Assembly (NCBI RefSeq): GCF_011764425.1
Contig: NZ_BLPF01000003.1
Coordinates: 682,001 to 746,000 of the forward strand
Length of the DNA: 64,000 nucleotides
Reading direction: 5' to 3'
Origin: Phytohabitans houttuyneae
GTDB taxonomy: Bacteria; Actinomycetota; Actinomycetes; Mycobacteriales; Micromonosporaceae
Position 1 is the stretch's first letter. Each line of letters starts with the position of its first letter. The notes beneath the pieces are model-generated. The model was not told the origin of the DNA. It saw nothing but the letters and a program-made list of their open reading frames with translations, and searched no databases. The position numbers were made by a program, and so were the translations under genes. Positions 11,177 to 20,895 of the stretch are shown here, piece after piece.

Positions 11177-11454
11177 GCGCGGAACAGCCCGTCGCGTCGG
11201 ACGCCGTGGAAGACGAGATCGCGAGGTTCGTGGCCGAGAAGACCGGCACCCTGCCCGATCCGAGCCAGGACCTGTTCGCCACCGGGCTGGCCAACTCGAT
11301 GTTCGCCCTTGAGCTGGTCGTCTTCCTGGAACGCAGCTACGCCGTGACGGTCGCCGGCGCCGACCTGCAGCTGCCCAACTTCGCCACCGTCGCGAGCATG
11401 GCCACGCTGGTCGGCCGGCTCCGGGCCGAAGAGGCCGCCGACGGCGATGCCTGA
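11173..11454 (+). CDS. FkbJ-like discrete acyl carrier protein
   Basis: 93-residue carrier protein. The modification serine lies in LFATGLANSMFALELV, where the usual DSL is NSM. ATG overlaps the upstream stop (ATGA). In this family the ACP carries the glycerate-derived unit that is oxidised and methylated to methoxymalonyl-ACP. No carrier domain follows the ketosynthase protein upstream, so this ACP may be both the extender donor and the acceptor of the elongated chain. That last point is inference. Confidence 0.87.
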   Translation: MSAEQPVASDAVEDEIARFVAEKTGTLPDPSQDLFATGLANSMFALELVVFLERSYAVTVAGADLQLPNFATVASMATLVGRLRAEEAADGDA

Positions 11455-12562
11455 CCTGCTCGCGACCGAGCACGCCGCGGTCCGGCGCCTGGTCGCCGAC
11501 AACGCCGGCGGGTGGGACATCGCCGGTGAGATCCCGCGGGAGGTTCTGCGGGAGGCTGGCGCCGCGGGCGTGCTGTGCGCCGCACTGCCGAAACAGTACG
11601 GCGGCCTCGGGCTGAGCAGCCAGGACAACGGCGAGCTCACCGCCTACGCCGGGAGCCTGTGCAGCTCGCTGCGCAGCGTGATGACGTCGCAGGGCATGGC
11701 GGCCTGGACGATCCAGCGCCTCGGACGCCGCGACCAGCGGAACATGCTCCTGCCGCAGCTGGCCGCCGGGCGGCTGGCGGCAGTGGCGTTCAGCGAGCCC
11801 GCCGCGGGCAGCGACCTGTCGGCGATGAGCACCGAGCTGCGTCTTGTCGACGACACCGTGATCGTCGACGGCCGCAAGTCATGGGTCACCGCCGCGGCCT
11901 ACGCCGACCTGCTCGTCATCTTCGGCCGGACGGGTGACAGCGCGGCGGCGGTCGTCGTCCCGGCGGACACCGCCGGCGTACACATCGAGAAGGTCCCGCA
12001 CCCGCTCGGCTGCCGCGCGGCCGGACACGCGCACGTCCAGCTCGACGGCGTCCGCCTGCCGGCCACGAGCGTCCTGGGCGGCACCGGACAGTCGCTGCAG
12101 CTGCTGGTCGGGTCGGCCCTGGCGTACGGCCGGATGTCGGTCGCCTGGGGTTGCGTCGGCATCCTGCGTGCCTGCCTCGGCGCGGTGACCCGGCATGCGA
12201 GGACACGGGTCCAGTTCGGCAAGCCGATCGCCGAACACCAGCTCGTGTCCCGCCTGGTCGCCGAGATCTACGTCGCGGAGCAGGTCGCCACCAGCGTGTG
12301 CCGGCACGCCAGCGAATGCTGGGACTCCGGCTCGCCGGACCTCGTGGTCTCGACCCTGCTCGCCAAGCATGTCGGCGCGACCCAAGCCATGCGGGGCGCC
12401 ACGTCCGCCGTGCAGGTGATGGCGTCGGCGGGCGCCTGCGACGGCCACGAGGTCGCGCGTGCCTACCGGGACGCGAAGCTGATGGAGATCATCGAGGGAA
12501 GCAGCGAGATATGCCAGCTCCTGCTCGCGAAACACGCCCTTGCGACAGCGGAGAAGCCGTGA
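11447..12562 (+). CDS. FkbI-like acyl-CoA/acyl-ACP dehydrogenase
   Basis: 371-residue flavin acyl-CoA dehydrogenase fold. Visible motifs are FSEPAAGSDLSAM (flavin/substrate loop), the helical C-terminal domain RTRVQFGKPIAEHQLV, and EIIEGSSEICQLLLAKHAL, which carries the catalytic-base Glu region. ATG lies 8 bases inside the ACP gene, so the two are translationally coupled. In methoxymalonyl-ACP pathways this enzyme works on the ACP-bound C3 unit after the FkbK-type dehydrogenase. Confidence 0.9.
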   Translation: MPDLLATEHAAVRRLVADNAGGWDIAGEIPREVLREAGAAGVLCAALPKQYGGLGLSSQDNGELTAYAGSLCSSLRSVMTSQGMAAWTIQRLGRRDQRNMLLPQLAAGRLAAVAFSEPAAGSDLSAMSTELRLVDDTVIVDGRKSWVTAAAYADLLVIFGRTGDSAAAVVVPADTAGVHIEKVPHPLGCRAAGHAHVQLDGVRLPATSVLGGTGQSLQLLVGSALAYGRMSVAWGCVGILRACLGAVTRHARTRVQFGKPIAEHQLVSRLVAEIYVAEQVATSVCRHASECWDSGSPDLVVSTLLAKHVGATQAMRGATSAVQVMASAGACDGHEVARAYRDAKLMEIIEGSSEICQLLLAKHALATAEKP

Positions 12563-13635
12563 GCGGCCTCAGCAGTACCGTCAAATGCCTGGTCTGGGAC
12601 CTCGACAACACGTTGTGGAAAGGCGTCCTGCTCGAGGACGGCGAAGTGCTTCTGGACGACCAGGTGCGCGAGGTCATCGTGGGCCTGGACTCGCGGGGCA
12701 TCCTGCAGGCCGTCGCCAGCAAAAACCACCACGACCATGCCTGGGAACGCCTGGTGGCTCTCGGCATCGCCGAGTACTTTGTGGTCGCCCGGATCGGTTG
12801 GGGCCCGAAGTCGCAGTCGATCCGGCAGATCGCCGACGAGCTCAGCTTCGCGTACGACACGATCGCGTTCGTCGACGACCAGCCGGCCGAACGCGCGGAG
12901 GTCGAGTTTCACCTGCCACAGGTGCGCTGCTATCCGGCCGACCGGATCCCGCAGCTGCTGAGCCTGCCCGAGCTCACACCGAAAGCGGTGACGGTCGACT
13001 CGCGCAGGCGCCGCCAGATGTACCAGGCGAACCTGCTGCGCCAAGCCGAGCAGGAGTCGTTCACGGGGCCGTCGGTGGAGTTTCTGCGCTCGCTGGACCT
13101 GACGATGCAGATCGGTCGGGCCACTGTGGAGGATCTGTCCCGTGTGGAGGAGCTGACGCTGCGCACGAGCCAGATGAACGCGACCGGCGTCCACTACTCC
13201 GGCGGTGACCTGCGCGCACTGCTGGACGACCCGGGCCACGAGGTGCTCACCGTGACGATGGGGGACCGGTTCGGGCCGCACGGCGCGGTCGGCGTGGCGC
13301 TTCTGGAGGTCGGCCCGGCGCTGTGGCACCTGAAGCTGCTGGCCACCTCATGCCGGGTCGTCTCCTACGGCGCCGGCACCACCGTGCTCAACTGGCTGAT
13401 CGGCGAGGCAGCGGAGGCCGGCACGCATCTCGTCGCGGACTTCCGGCCCACCACGCGAAACCGCATCATGGAGGTCGCGTACCGGTTCGCCGGATTCACC
13501 GACGAGCACTGTCAATGCCGTGACACCCTGCGACCCGCAGACGACAGCGATACGCAGCGCCTGCACCTCACGCCGGGACCGCGACCGGCACCGGCCACGA
13601 CGCGCCTGAGCGCCGTCCGGTTGGCGGCGACGTGA
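12559..13635 (+). CDS. fkbH: FkbH-like glyceryl-ACP synthase (HAD family)
   Basis: GTG start overlaps the previous stop (GTGA). 358 residues. The N-terminal HAD-like domain has the nucleophile motif DLDNTLW and the later motif AFVDDQPAERAEVE. The C-terminal half has a GNAT-like fold region (ELTLRTSQMNATG, WHLKLLATSCRVVSYGAG). This two-part architecture is typical of FkbH proteins, which dephosphorylate 1,3-bisphosphoglycerate and load the glyceryl unit on the ACP. The C-terminus (after about residue 330) is Pro/Arg-rich and not conserved. The gene ends 5 bases from the convergent methyltransferase. Confidence 0.92.
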   Translation: MSGLSSTVKCLVWDLDNTLWKGVLLEDGEVLLDDQVREVIVGLDSRGILQAVASKNHHDHAWERLVALGIAEYFVVARIGWGPKSQSIRQIADELSFAYDTIAFVDDQPAERAEVEFHLPQVRCYPADRIPQLLSLPELTPKAVTVDSRRRRQMYQANLLRQAEQESFTGPSVEFLRSLDLTMQIGRATVEDLSRVEELTLRTSQMNATGVHYSGGDLRALLDDPGHEVLTVTMGDRFGPHGAVGVALLEVGPALWHLKLLATSCRVVSYGAGTTVLNWLIGEAAEAGTHLVADFRPTTRNRIMEVAYRFAGFTDEHCQCRDTLRPADDSDTQRLHLTPGPRPAPATTRLSAVRLAAT

Positions 13636-13640
13636 CCCGG

Positions 13641-14306
13641 CTACCGCTTGCGCGCGAGCGTGATGCCGTCGGCCATCGTGAGCAGCGAGATGTCCACCCG
13701 GGGGTCGTCGCGCAGCGACGCGTTGAGCGCCCGGATCGCGACCGTGTCGGAGTCTTGCGCGGCCGGGTCGACGACCCGACCGAAGAAGAGCGTGTTGTCG
13801 ATGACGATCAGGCCGCCGGGCCGCACAAGCGCCACCGCAGCCTCGAAGTAGGCGGGGTAACCGGCCTTGTCCGCGTCGATGAACGCAAAGTCGAAGCTGT
13901 CAGGGCCCCGCTCGTCGGCGAGGGCGGCGAGCGTCTGCCGCGCGTCGCCGATCCGGACCTCGATGCGATCGTCCACTCCGGCGCGTCGCCAGTACTCCGC
14001 GGCGATCGCCGGCCACCGGTCGCTGATGTCGCAGGTGACGACCGTGCCGCCGGGTGCGAGCGCACGAGCCATGCACAGCGTGCTGTAGCCGGTGAAAGTG
14101 CCGACCTCCAACACCGAAGTGGCACCGGCCAGGCTCACGAGAAGCGCCAGAAGCTGCGCCTCCTCCGCCATCACCTGCATGGCCGCGCCAGCCGGAAGCC
14201 GCGCCGTCAACTCCCTGAGCTCCGCCAGGACCGGGTCCTCACGCAGGGAGATTTCCCTTACGTAGTCGCGGATTTCCTGCGTCGCAACGATCTGGTCCGC
14301 CACCAC
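13641..14306 (-). CDS. FkbG-like O-methyltransferase
   Basis: 221-residue SAM-dependent O-methyltransferase of the caffeoyl-CoA OMT type. The glycine-rich motif is [12 protein letters not shown], followed by an acidic motif II (VVTCDIS) and the metal/substrate loop region [14 protein letters not shown] ... LIVIDNTLF. It is convergent with fkbH, yet completes the FkbG-K set needed to turn hydroxymalonyl-ACP into methoxymalonyl-ACP. Convergence rather than co-transcription is unusual for this set. The start has room for a divergent promoter shared with the sulfotransferase-like gene. Confidence 0.86.
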   Translation of the reverse strand: MVADQIVATQEIRDYVREISLREDPVLAELRELTARLPAGAAMQVMAEEAQLLALLVSLAGATSVLEVGTFTGYSTLCMARALAPGGTVVTCDISDRWPAIAAEYWRRAGVDDRIEVRIGDARQTLAALADERGPDSFDFAFIDADKAGYPAYFEAAVALVRPGGLIVIDNTLFFGRVVDPAAQDSDTVAIRALNASLRDDPRVDISLLTMADGITLARKR

Positions 14307-14383
14307 ACGATCGTACCGCCCTGTCGATATGAAGGTAAGCCGCGACAGCGGCTGTCCAATGTGAACGAGGAGGCCGAACGGTC

Positions 14384-15061
14384 ATGAAGGTCATCGGTGT
14401 GGGCGTCGCGCGAACGGGCACGGTGTCGCTCAAGGCCGCGCTGGAGCGGCTGGGGTTCGGCCCCTGCTTCCACAGCCGCCACGTGCTCGACAACCCTGAC
14501 AAGCTTGCGCAGTGGGAGGCCGCCGCGAGAGGGGAGCCGGTCGAATGGGGACCGCTCCTCGACGGCTACGGGTCCACCGCAGCCTGGCCGGGCGCGGCTT
14601 TCTGGCGGCAGCTGCTCGCCTACTACCCGGATGCGAAAGCCGTCCTGACCGAGCGCGACCCCGACCGGTGGTACGACAGCATGCGGCAAACCGTCTACGA
14701 GCTCAACGGCGGCGGCACCGACAGCGAGCTCGCCGAGGCGGCCCGCCAGCAGCTACCCGGCGTCAACGCCATGCACAGGTTCAACCGAACGCTGATCTGG
14801 GAAGGCTTCTTCGGCGGCCGCTTCGCCGACCGCGACCACGCCCAGCGCGCATACGCCGAACACAACGCCGCCGTGCGCCGGGAGGTGCCGCCTGAGCGGC
14901 TGCTCATCTTCCAGGTGACCGAAGGCTGGCAACCGCTGTGCGACTTCCTCGGCGTGCCCGTACCAGATGAGCCGTTTCCGCGCCTCAACGACCAAGATGC
15001 CTTCTGGGGCCAGGTCCGCGACCGCCTCGCCCAGACCGCCGCCAGCTCCGACCCGACCTGA
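14384..15061 (+). CDS. Sulfotransferase-family protein
   Basis: 225 residues. The N-terminal P-loop-like PAPS site GVARTGTVSLKAAL follows the first beta strand (KVIGV), as in bacterial sulfotransferase-family proteins. KAVLTERDPDRWYDSM is the typical 3'-phosphate-binding strand and helix (Arg...Ser). The sequence continues through LLIFQVTEGWQPLCDFLGVPVP, the usual C-terminal signature. It is divergent from the methyltransferase across 77 bp and sits at the edge of the biosynthetic cluster, so it could tailor the product. A housekeeping role is equally possible. Confidence 0.75.
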   Translation: MKVIGVGVARTGTVSLKAALERLGFGPCFHSRHVLDNPDKLAQWEAAARGEPVEWGPLLDGYGSTAAWPGAAFWRQLLAYYPDAKAVLTERDPDRWYDSMRQTVYELNGGGTDSELAEAARQQLPGVNAMHRFNRTLIWEGFFGGRFADRDHAQRAYAEHNAAVRREVPPERLLIFQVTEGWQPLCDFLGVPVPDEPFPRLNDQDAFWGQVRDRLAQTAASSDPT

Positions 15062-15077
15062 TCGCGCGCTGCTTGCT

Positions 15078-18062
15078 TCATCCTTTTCGGATGGTGGCCG
15101 TTTCGGTCGGTTGCCGCCCTGCCGTGCCTGTCCTGCTGGCTGTTGTCAGCTGGGCGCGTAGGTGGTCGACGTCGGGCATGCCGAGCTGGGTGTAGATGGA
15201 GATGGCTTGTCGGTAGTGGTGGTTGGCGTGGTGGTGGTTGGCGAGCGTGCGGTGGGCGTGGGCGAGGCCGGTGTGGGCGCGGGCTTGTTGGTCACGGGCG
15301 CCGGTGCCGGTGGCGGTAGTGAGGGCGTTGGTGTGGTGGGCGATGGCGGCGGCGGGCTGGTTGGAGGTGTTCGCGGCTTCGCCGAGTCCGTTGTGTGCCG
15401 AGGCTTGTCCGTCCTGATCCGCGAACTGGCAGAAGAGGGTAAGGGCTCGCCGGTGGTGTTCGACCGCGTGGTGGGGGCGCCCACGGCGGGTCTGGACGGT
15501 GCCGAGGTCGTCGAGCACCCAGGCCTCACCGAAGTGGTTGCCAGCCTGCCGGCACAGGTTCAGGGCTCGCTGAAGGTGGTCGGCCGCTGGCTCGTAGCGG
15601 CCCAGCAGCTGCTGGACACAGCCGAGATGGCAGAGTGCTCTGGCCTCGCCGGTGAGGTCGCCGGCTTGAACGGACAGCGCCAGCGCGCGTTGGTGGTGGA
15701 CGGCGGCTGCCGGATAGCGGCCGAGCAAGCGGTGGATGCTGCCGAGACGGTTCAGGACGCGGGCTTCACCGACCGGATCGCCGGCCCACCGGAACAGGGC
15801 TAGTGCCCGCTCGTGGTGGTCGGTCGCCGGCCCGTAGCGGCCGTGCCGCGTGTGCGCGCAACCGAGGCCGAACTGGGCCAGGGCTTCGCCGGGTTGGTCG
15901 CCGGCCTTTCGGGCGGTTCGGCAGGCGTGGTCGTGGATGGTCAGGGCGTCGGTGTGGTAGCCACCCTCGAGGTAGCGGAACAGGATGCCGGACAGGCGCA
16001 CGGTGTGGTCCGGCCAGCCGTGAGTGGCGGTGTGTCCGGCCATCGCGACAAGGCAGGGCCGTTCGGTGTCCAGCCAGGATCGGGCCGGGTCCGGGTCGGT
16101 CAGATCCGGAATGGGTGTGGCCGGTGGGGCGATGTGTGGCCGGTGGCATGCGTCGGCGGGATGCAGCGTGTTCATCGCGGCGGCGGCGGTGGCCAGGTAA
16201 TAGTCGAACAGCCGGCCCATGGCCGCACGGCGCTCGTCCGCGGCGTCTTCGGTGGTGGTCAGGTCGATGGCGTAGGCGCGCAACAGGTCGTGCATCGCGA
16301 ACCGGCCGACCCCGGTCGGATGGACCAGGTGGGCACGGACGAGCCGGCTGAGGGTGCGGCCGGCGTCGTCGAGGCTACTGTCGGTGAGCGCGGCCGCGGC
16401 GTAGACGTCGAGGTCAGGGCCGGGGTGCAGGCCGTGGAGCCGGAAAGTGCGGGCGGCAGCGCGGGGGAGGTGCCGGACCGACCAGGAAAACACCGACCGT
16501 ACCGCCGCCCGCGGGTCACCGCCGCCGTCCAGCAGGTCCAGTCGCTGTTGCCGGTCGGACAACTCGTGCACCAGCTCGGCCAGGGTGGCGGCGGGGCGGG
16601 CGGCAGCGAGTTCGGCGGCCACCCGGAGCGCCAGCGGTAGCCGGGCACACTGGTCCGCGAGCGCGGCGGCGGCGTCAGGCTCGGCATCGACGCGGGGGCC
16701 GATCAGCTGACGCAGCAACATGATCGCGTCCGGCTGGGGGAGCAGGTCGAGGTCCAGGCGACGGGCGCCGTGCACGGCGACCAGGCCAGCCAGGCTGTCG
16801 CGGCTGGACACCACCACCACGCTGGAGGGTGAGCCGGGCAGCAGTGGACGGACCTGTTCGACGGTTGAGGCGTTGTCCAGCACGATCAGCAGCCGGCGCC
16901 CGGCGACCTCGGTGCGGTACCGGGCAGCCCGCTCGTCGACGTCGAGCGGTATGTCGTGCCCTGGCACGCCGAGTGCGGCCAGGAGCCGGGCCAGCACGTC
17001 GGCGGCGCCCATGGGTTGGTCGGGGTCGTAGCCACGCAGGTTCATGTAGAGCTGCCCGTCCGGGAAGCGACCGCGCACCTGGTGTCCCCAGTGGACCGCG
17101 AGGGCGGTTTTGCCCACCCCGGCTGTCCCCGAGACAACGCAGATCACCACCGCGGTCGGGTGGACGCCGTCGCGGTCGAGCAACGCCGTCAGCCAGTCCA
17201 ACTGCTCACGGCGGCCGGTGAAACCCGCTACGTCCAAGGGCAACTGGGCAGCGACCGGCCGCCCGGACGGTCGGTCGACGCTCGCAGTCCCCGCCGCGGA
17301 GGCGGCTGGAGGATCCGGTTCGCCGCGGAGGATCGCCTGATGCAGCCGCTGCAGGTCCGGTCCGGGATCCACGCCGAGTTGCTCAACCAGACGCTCGCGG
17401 ATCGACGTGTAGTGCTGCAAGGCATCGGCGGTGCGGCCGAGAACGCACTGAGCGCGCATGAGGGCCGCGGCAAGGGGTTCCACCAGTGGATACGCACTGA
17501 TCAGATCGGTCAGCGGGCCGATGACCGCACCCGCGTTGCCGACTGACAGCTCGCCTTGCGCCCAGGCCAGCACGGCGTCCAGGTATTGCTGCCGCCACGC
17601 GTCACGCACCGACGCCGTCCACCGCCCCGCGATGCCCGCCAGCGGATCGCCGCGCCACAGGTCACGGGCCTGCCGCAGCACCTCGACCCGATCATGCTCC
17701 GGACGGGTCGGATCGCGGGCCAGCGCGACCAGGGCGAGGAATCGGTGCAAGTCGACCTGCTGTGGGTCGCACGTCAGCACGTATCCGCCGGAGCGATAGA
17801 CGATCGGTCTCAGCGTCGAGTCCTCTTGTCGCAGGACCCGGCGCAGCCGGCTGATCAGCATGTGCAATGTATGACGGGCGCCGTGCGGCGCCTCGTCCCA
17901 CACCCGGTCGACCAACGTCGGCACTGTCACCATCCGCCCGGCATCTGCGGCCAACGCCGCTAGCAGACGTTGTTGCTGGGGCGGGCCAACCGGCAGGGGC
18001 CGCGCTTTGGCGTACACCTCCAGCGGGCCCAAGAGCCGGATCTCCACCGCCTGACCGATCAT
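15078..18062 (-). CDS. AfsR/SARP-type regulator: winged helix-BTAD-NB-ARC-TPR
   Basis: About 994 residues from the ATG at 18062 (MIGQAVEIRLLGPLEV). That start puts the OmpR-like DNA-binding fold at the N-terminus, as in SARPs; upstream codons stay open but look non-coding. Order: winged helix (1-100), bacterial transcriptional activation domain (100-250), NB-ARC ATPase with P-loop GTAGVGKTA near residue 315 and LLIVLDNA (Walker B), then TPR-like repeats rich in ALAL/GRY motifs. Proteins of this shape activate secondary-metabolite clusters. Its position next to the NRPS-PKS genes makes it the likely pathway regulator (inference). Confidence 0.9.
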   Translation of the reverse strand: MIGQAVEIRLLGPLEVYAKARPLPVGPPQQQRLLAALAADAGRMVTVPTLVDRVWDEAPHGARHTLHMLISRLRRVLRQEDSTLRPIVYRSGGYVLTCDPQQVDLHRFLALVALARDPTRPEHDRVEVLRQARDLWRGDPLAGIAGRWTASVRDAWRQQYLDAVLAWAQGELSVGNAGAVIGPLTDLISAYPLVEPLAAALMRAQCVLGRTADALQHYTSIRERLVEQLGVDPGPDLQRLHQAILRGEPDPPAASAAGTASVDRPSGRPVAAQLPLDVAGFTGRREQLDWLTALLDRDGVHPTAVVICVVSGTAGVGKTALAVHWGHQVRGRFPDGQLYMNLRGYDPDQPMGAADVLARLLAALGVPGHDIPLDVDERAARYRTEVAGRRLLIVLDNASTVEQVRPLLPGSPSSVVVVSSRDSLAGLVAVHGARRLDLDLLPQPDAIMLLRQLIGPRVDAEPDAAAALADQCARLPLALRVAAELAAARPAATLAELVHELSDRQQRLDLLDGGGDPRAAVRSVFSWSVRHLPRAAARTFRLHGLHPGPDLDVYAAAALTDSSLDDAGRTLSRLVRAHLVHPTGVGRFAMHDLLRAYAIDLTTTEDAADERRAAMGRLFDYYLATAAAAMNTLHPADACHRPHIAPPATPIPDLTDPDPARSWLDTERPCLVAMAGHTATHGWPDHTVRLSGILFRYLEGGYHTDALTIHDHACRTARKAGDQPGEALAQFGLGCAHTRHGRYGPATDHHERALALFRWAGDPVGEARVLNRLGSIHRLLGRYPAAAVHHQRALALSVQAGDLTGEARALCHLGCVQQLLGRYEPAADHLQRALNLCRQAGNHFGEAWVLDDLGTVQTRRGRPHHAVEHHRRALTLFCQFADQDGQASAHNGLGEAANTSNQPAAAIAHHTNALTTATGTGARDQQARAHTGLAHAHRTLANHHHANHHYRQAISIYTQLGMPDVDHLRAQLTTASRTGTAGRQPTETATIRKG

Positions 18063-18183
18063 CCCAAGCCGATCTCTTACCGATTGGCCGCTAAGAATGC
18101 GTTGAGTATCCGCCCCAGCCCGATACAGCACCCTGCACCTGTCGACGAATCGACAGCCACGATCTGCGGGAAGGTAAAGGGGC

Positions 18184-19227
18184 ATGAAGATCAGCACCAG
18201 GGTGCCAGAGAGTTCATGGCGGGGCCTGACACGTGCGACGGTGTTGGCAGCGGCCAGCCTCTGGCTGGTCTGCTCGACCGTCGTGGCGGGACCCGCTCAG
18301 GCCGGGCCGGCTGCGACCGCAGGGCTTTGCACGATGACAACGCTGCCGGTACCGCCTGACACTTACCACAGTGAAGCGCTGGCGGTCGACCCATCGGGCC
18401 GGTACATCGTGGGATCGGCGGTCGTGGGGCAATCCAGTGACGACTACCCGGTGCTGCTGTGGGACCGTGAGCGGCTCGTCGAGGTGGACGTGCCGGACCT
18501 GCTGGGCCCGGTTGCGGTGGACGTGAACCGTCGTGGCGTGGTGATCGGCAACGGCCGCGACGGCTCGCTGCTGCGACCGTGGCGCTACCAGGCCGGTGCG
18601 GCGACGCTGCTGCCGCTGGTCGACAAGGCCGACGAGGTCACGGCGGAGGGGATCAACTCCCGCGGCGACATCGTGGGCGTCGGCCGTACCCCGGCCGGTC
18701 ATATGTACGCGTTGCTGTGGCCCGCACGCCACCCGGGCACTGTACGAGTGCTCGACACTCCGCCAGACCTTGTCGACCTCGCGGGTATCACCGACAACGG
18801 CACGATCGTCGGGATCTCCGGCAGCTACTTCGATCCCACCTCATGGCTGCGTACCCCGGCCGGCGCGGTGCGGCCCCTCACCGGCCCTGACGCCATTGGA
18901 GCGGCGGCCACCGCGGTCGGTGGGCACTGGGCGGTCGGCCAGATATTCCACGACGGTGTCCTGCTCGGACTCCGCTGGAATCTACGCACCGGCCGGGTTG
19001 TCGTGCTCGACCGGCGGCTCGACTCCGCCCCGACCGACGTCAACGCCCGCGCAGTCGTGCTGGCCGGCACCACGCTGCAGCGCGGCAGCACCGTGGTGAC
19101 GCTGCCCTCGCCCAGTCCGGACCAGGCCGTCGGTGGCCGCGCAATCGCCGACAACGGCACGGTAGTCGGCTTCCACAACAACGGGCTCCCGGGCGGCGTC
19201 CGCGGGGTGCGCTGGACCCGCTGCTGA
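18184..19227 (+). CDS. Secreted protein with HAF-like beta-propeller repeats
   Basis: 347 residues with a Sec signal peptide (basic start, hydrophobic stretch TVLAAASLWLVCSTVVA, cleavage near AQA). The mature part has a recurrent unit around G-I-N-x-x-G-x-I-V-G (for example GINSRGDIVGVGRT, GITDNGTIVGIS, AIADNGTVVGFH), typical of extracellular HAF-repeat proteins. It is divergent from the SARP gene across 121 bp. Function unknown. Confidence 0.7.
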   Translation: MKISTRVPESSWRGLTRATVLAAASLWLVCSTVVAGPAQAGPAATAGLCTMTTLPVPPDTYHSEALAVDPSGRYIVGSAVVGQSSDDYPVLLWDRERLVEVDVPDLLGPVAVDVNRRGVVIGNGRDGSLLRPWRYQAGAATLLPLVDKADEVTAEGINSRGDIVGVGRTPAGHMYALLWPARHPGTVRVLDTPPDLVDLAGITDNGTIVGISGSYFDPTSWLRTPAGAVRPLTGPDAIGAAATAVGGHWAVGQIFHDGVLLGLRWNLRTGRVVVLDRRLDSAPTDVNARAVVLAGTTLQRGSTVVTLPSPSPDQAVGGRAIADNGTVVGFHNNGLPGGVRGVRWTRC

Positions 19228-19237
19228 CAACCACGCC

Positions 19238-19268
19238 GGGGTGGGCCTGGAGCCATCAGACCCACCCC
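19238..19268 (+). terminator. Possible terminator hairpin
   Basis: GGGGTGGG and CCCACCCC pair across about 15 bases just after the HAF-repeat gene. There is no T tract, so it is only a weak terminator candidate. Confidence 0.35.
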
Positions 19269-19311
19269 ACCTGGCCGGGACGACTAGAGGTCACAAGGAT
19301 TGGAGTACACC

Positions 19312-20895
19312 ATGCGATCGAAGCTGCTTGCGGCGGCGACCATCCTGGCCGTCGCGATTGCCGGCCCACCCACGTCGCCCGCGCTGGGCGGTGAACGAAC
19401 GCGAGCCCTGGTGTGGGGCGACTGTCCCGCGGTGCCGCCGGAGCTGGAACGTGATCCCCGCCAGCAGTGCGCCTCGCTCCACCTGCCGCTCGACTACCGC
19501 CGCTCGTCCGGTCCGACGATCAGCGTCGCCATCTCTCGCATCGCCACCGCCAAGCCCACCCTGCGACGGGGCATTCTGCTGTCGAATCCCGGTGGACCCG
19601 GCGGCCCGGGCCTGGACATGCCGAGCCGGCTGGCGGCGTTGCTGCCGGCCGAGGTGCTCGACCGGTACGACCTGGTGGGCTTCGACCCGCGTGGGGTCGG
19701 CCACAGCACGCCGGTCACCTGTGGAATGAGCGTGGACACACCACTGGATCTGCAGGTGCCGTTCCCGGCGCCGGACGGTTCCATCGACCGCAACATCGCC
19801 TTCGGGCAGCAGACCGCGCGGGACTGCGCGAACCTATCCGGCCACCTGCTGCCGTTCATCACCACCGCCAACACCGCCCGTGACATGGACGGCATTCGAG
19901 TGGCCCTCGGTGAGCGTGAGCTGTCGTACCTCGGCTACTCGTACGGCACCTACCTCGGCGCCGTGTACGCCTCGCTGTTCCCGCAGCACAGCGACCGTTT
20001 CGTGCTGGACAGCGCGATCGACCCGAAGCGGGTCTGGTCCGACCAGTGGCACACGTTCAGCATCGGGTTCACACTGCGGTTCCCCGACTTCACCGCCTGG
20101 GCCGCCGCCCGCGACGCGACCTACCAGCTTGGCGCCACGCAGCAGGCGGTCAGCCGACTGTATGACCAGATCACCGCCCAGCTCGATCGCGCGCCCGTCA
20201 CACTGCCGGACGGCTTCGTGGTAAACGGCAACGTCTTCCGGCTGGTCACGTTCGACCGGCTCTACCACGACCTCAACTTCCCGCAGCTCGCCGCGTTCTG
20301 GCGGCTGTTCACGCGACCGGGCGCCGGCCCGACCGCCGCCGCGGCCGCACGGACGCCTATCGGAGCCGCAGTCGAGGTGCCAGTCGACAACTTCCGCGCC
20401 GCCCAGTACGCGGTCGTCTGCGACGACGCCGCGTGGTCGCGCGACGTCCGGATGTACCAGCGGAACGTGGCCGTCGACCGCCGCACGTTCCCGCGGACGG
20501 CGGGCTTCCCGGCGAACGCATGGCCGTGCGCCTTCTGGGCCAACCAACCGGTCGAACCGCCGGTACGGGTGACCTCCAACGGCCCGCGCAACATGCTCAT
20601 CCTGCAGAACCTGCGCGACCCGGCCACCCCGTGGATCACCGGGTTCGGACTGCGCCAGGCCCTCGGGCGCCGCGCTGTCATGGTGAGCGTCGACCAGGGC
20701 GGACACGGCGTGTACGGGGTCACGAACGCGCCCTGCGCCAGCCAGATCGCCACCGCGTTTCTGAGCACAGGGGTACTGCCCGAGCACGATCGTCTGTGCC
20801 CGGGACAGCGGCCAGGAGCCGTCACCGACCAGCGGTCGGCCCCGCGCCCTCCGGCGTTTCCGACGCCGTACGGGCTACGTGCTGATGGCCGGTAG
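19312..20895 (+). CDS. Secreted TAP-like alpha/beta-hydrolase (tripeptidyl aminopeptidase family)
   Basis: 527 residues from ATG 19312, chosen because GGAG at 19302-19305 is well spaced from it. A signal peptide ([21 protein letters not shown]) precedes the hydrolase. Visible elements are the oxyanion region [12 protein letters not shown], the nucleophile elbow GYSYGTYLG with catalytic Ser, and a C-terminal TAP-like region holding the likely acid and base ([22 protein letters not shown]). The family is typical of Streptomyces SlpD/SlpE-type exopeptidases. The last 21 bases overlap the 3' end of the convergent regulator. Confidence 0.87.
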   Translation: MRSKLLAAATILAVAIAGPPTSPALGGERTRALVWGDCPAVPPELERDPRQQCASLHLPLDYRRSSGPTISVAISRIATAKPTLRRGILLSNPGGPGGPGLDMPSRLAALLPAEVLDRYDLVGFDPRGVGHSTPVTCGMSVDTPLDLQVPFPAPDGSIDRNIAFGQQTARDCANLSGHLLPFITTANTARDMDGIRVALGERELSYLGYSYGTYLGAVYASLFPQHSDRFVLDSAIDPKRVWSDQWHTFSIGFTLRFPDFTAWAAARDATYQLGATQQAVSRLYDQITAQLDRAPVTLPDGFVVNGNVFRLVTFDRLYHDLNFPQLAAFWRLFTRPGAGPTAAAAARTPIGAAVEVPVDNFRAAQYAVVCDDAAWSRDVRMYQRNVAVDRRTFPRTAGFPANAWPCAFWANQPVEPPVRVTSNGPRNMLILQNLRDPATPWITGFGLRQALGRRAVMVSVDQGGHGVYGVTNAPCASQIATAFLSTGVLPEHDRLCPGQRPGAVTDQRSAPRPPAFPTPYGLRADGR

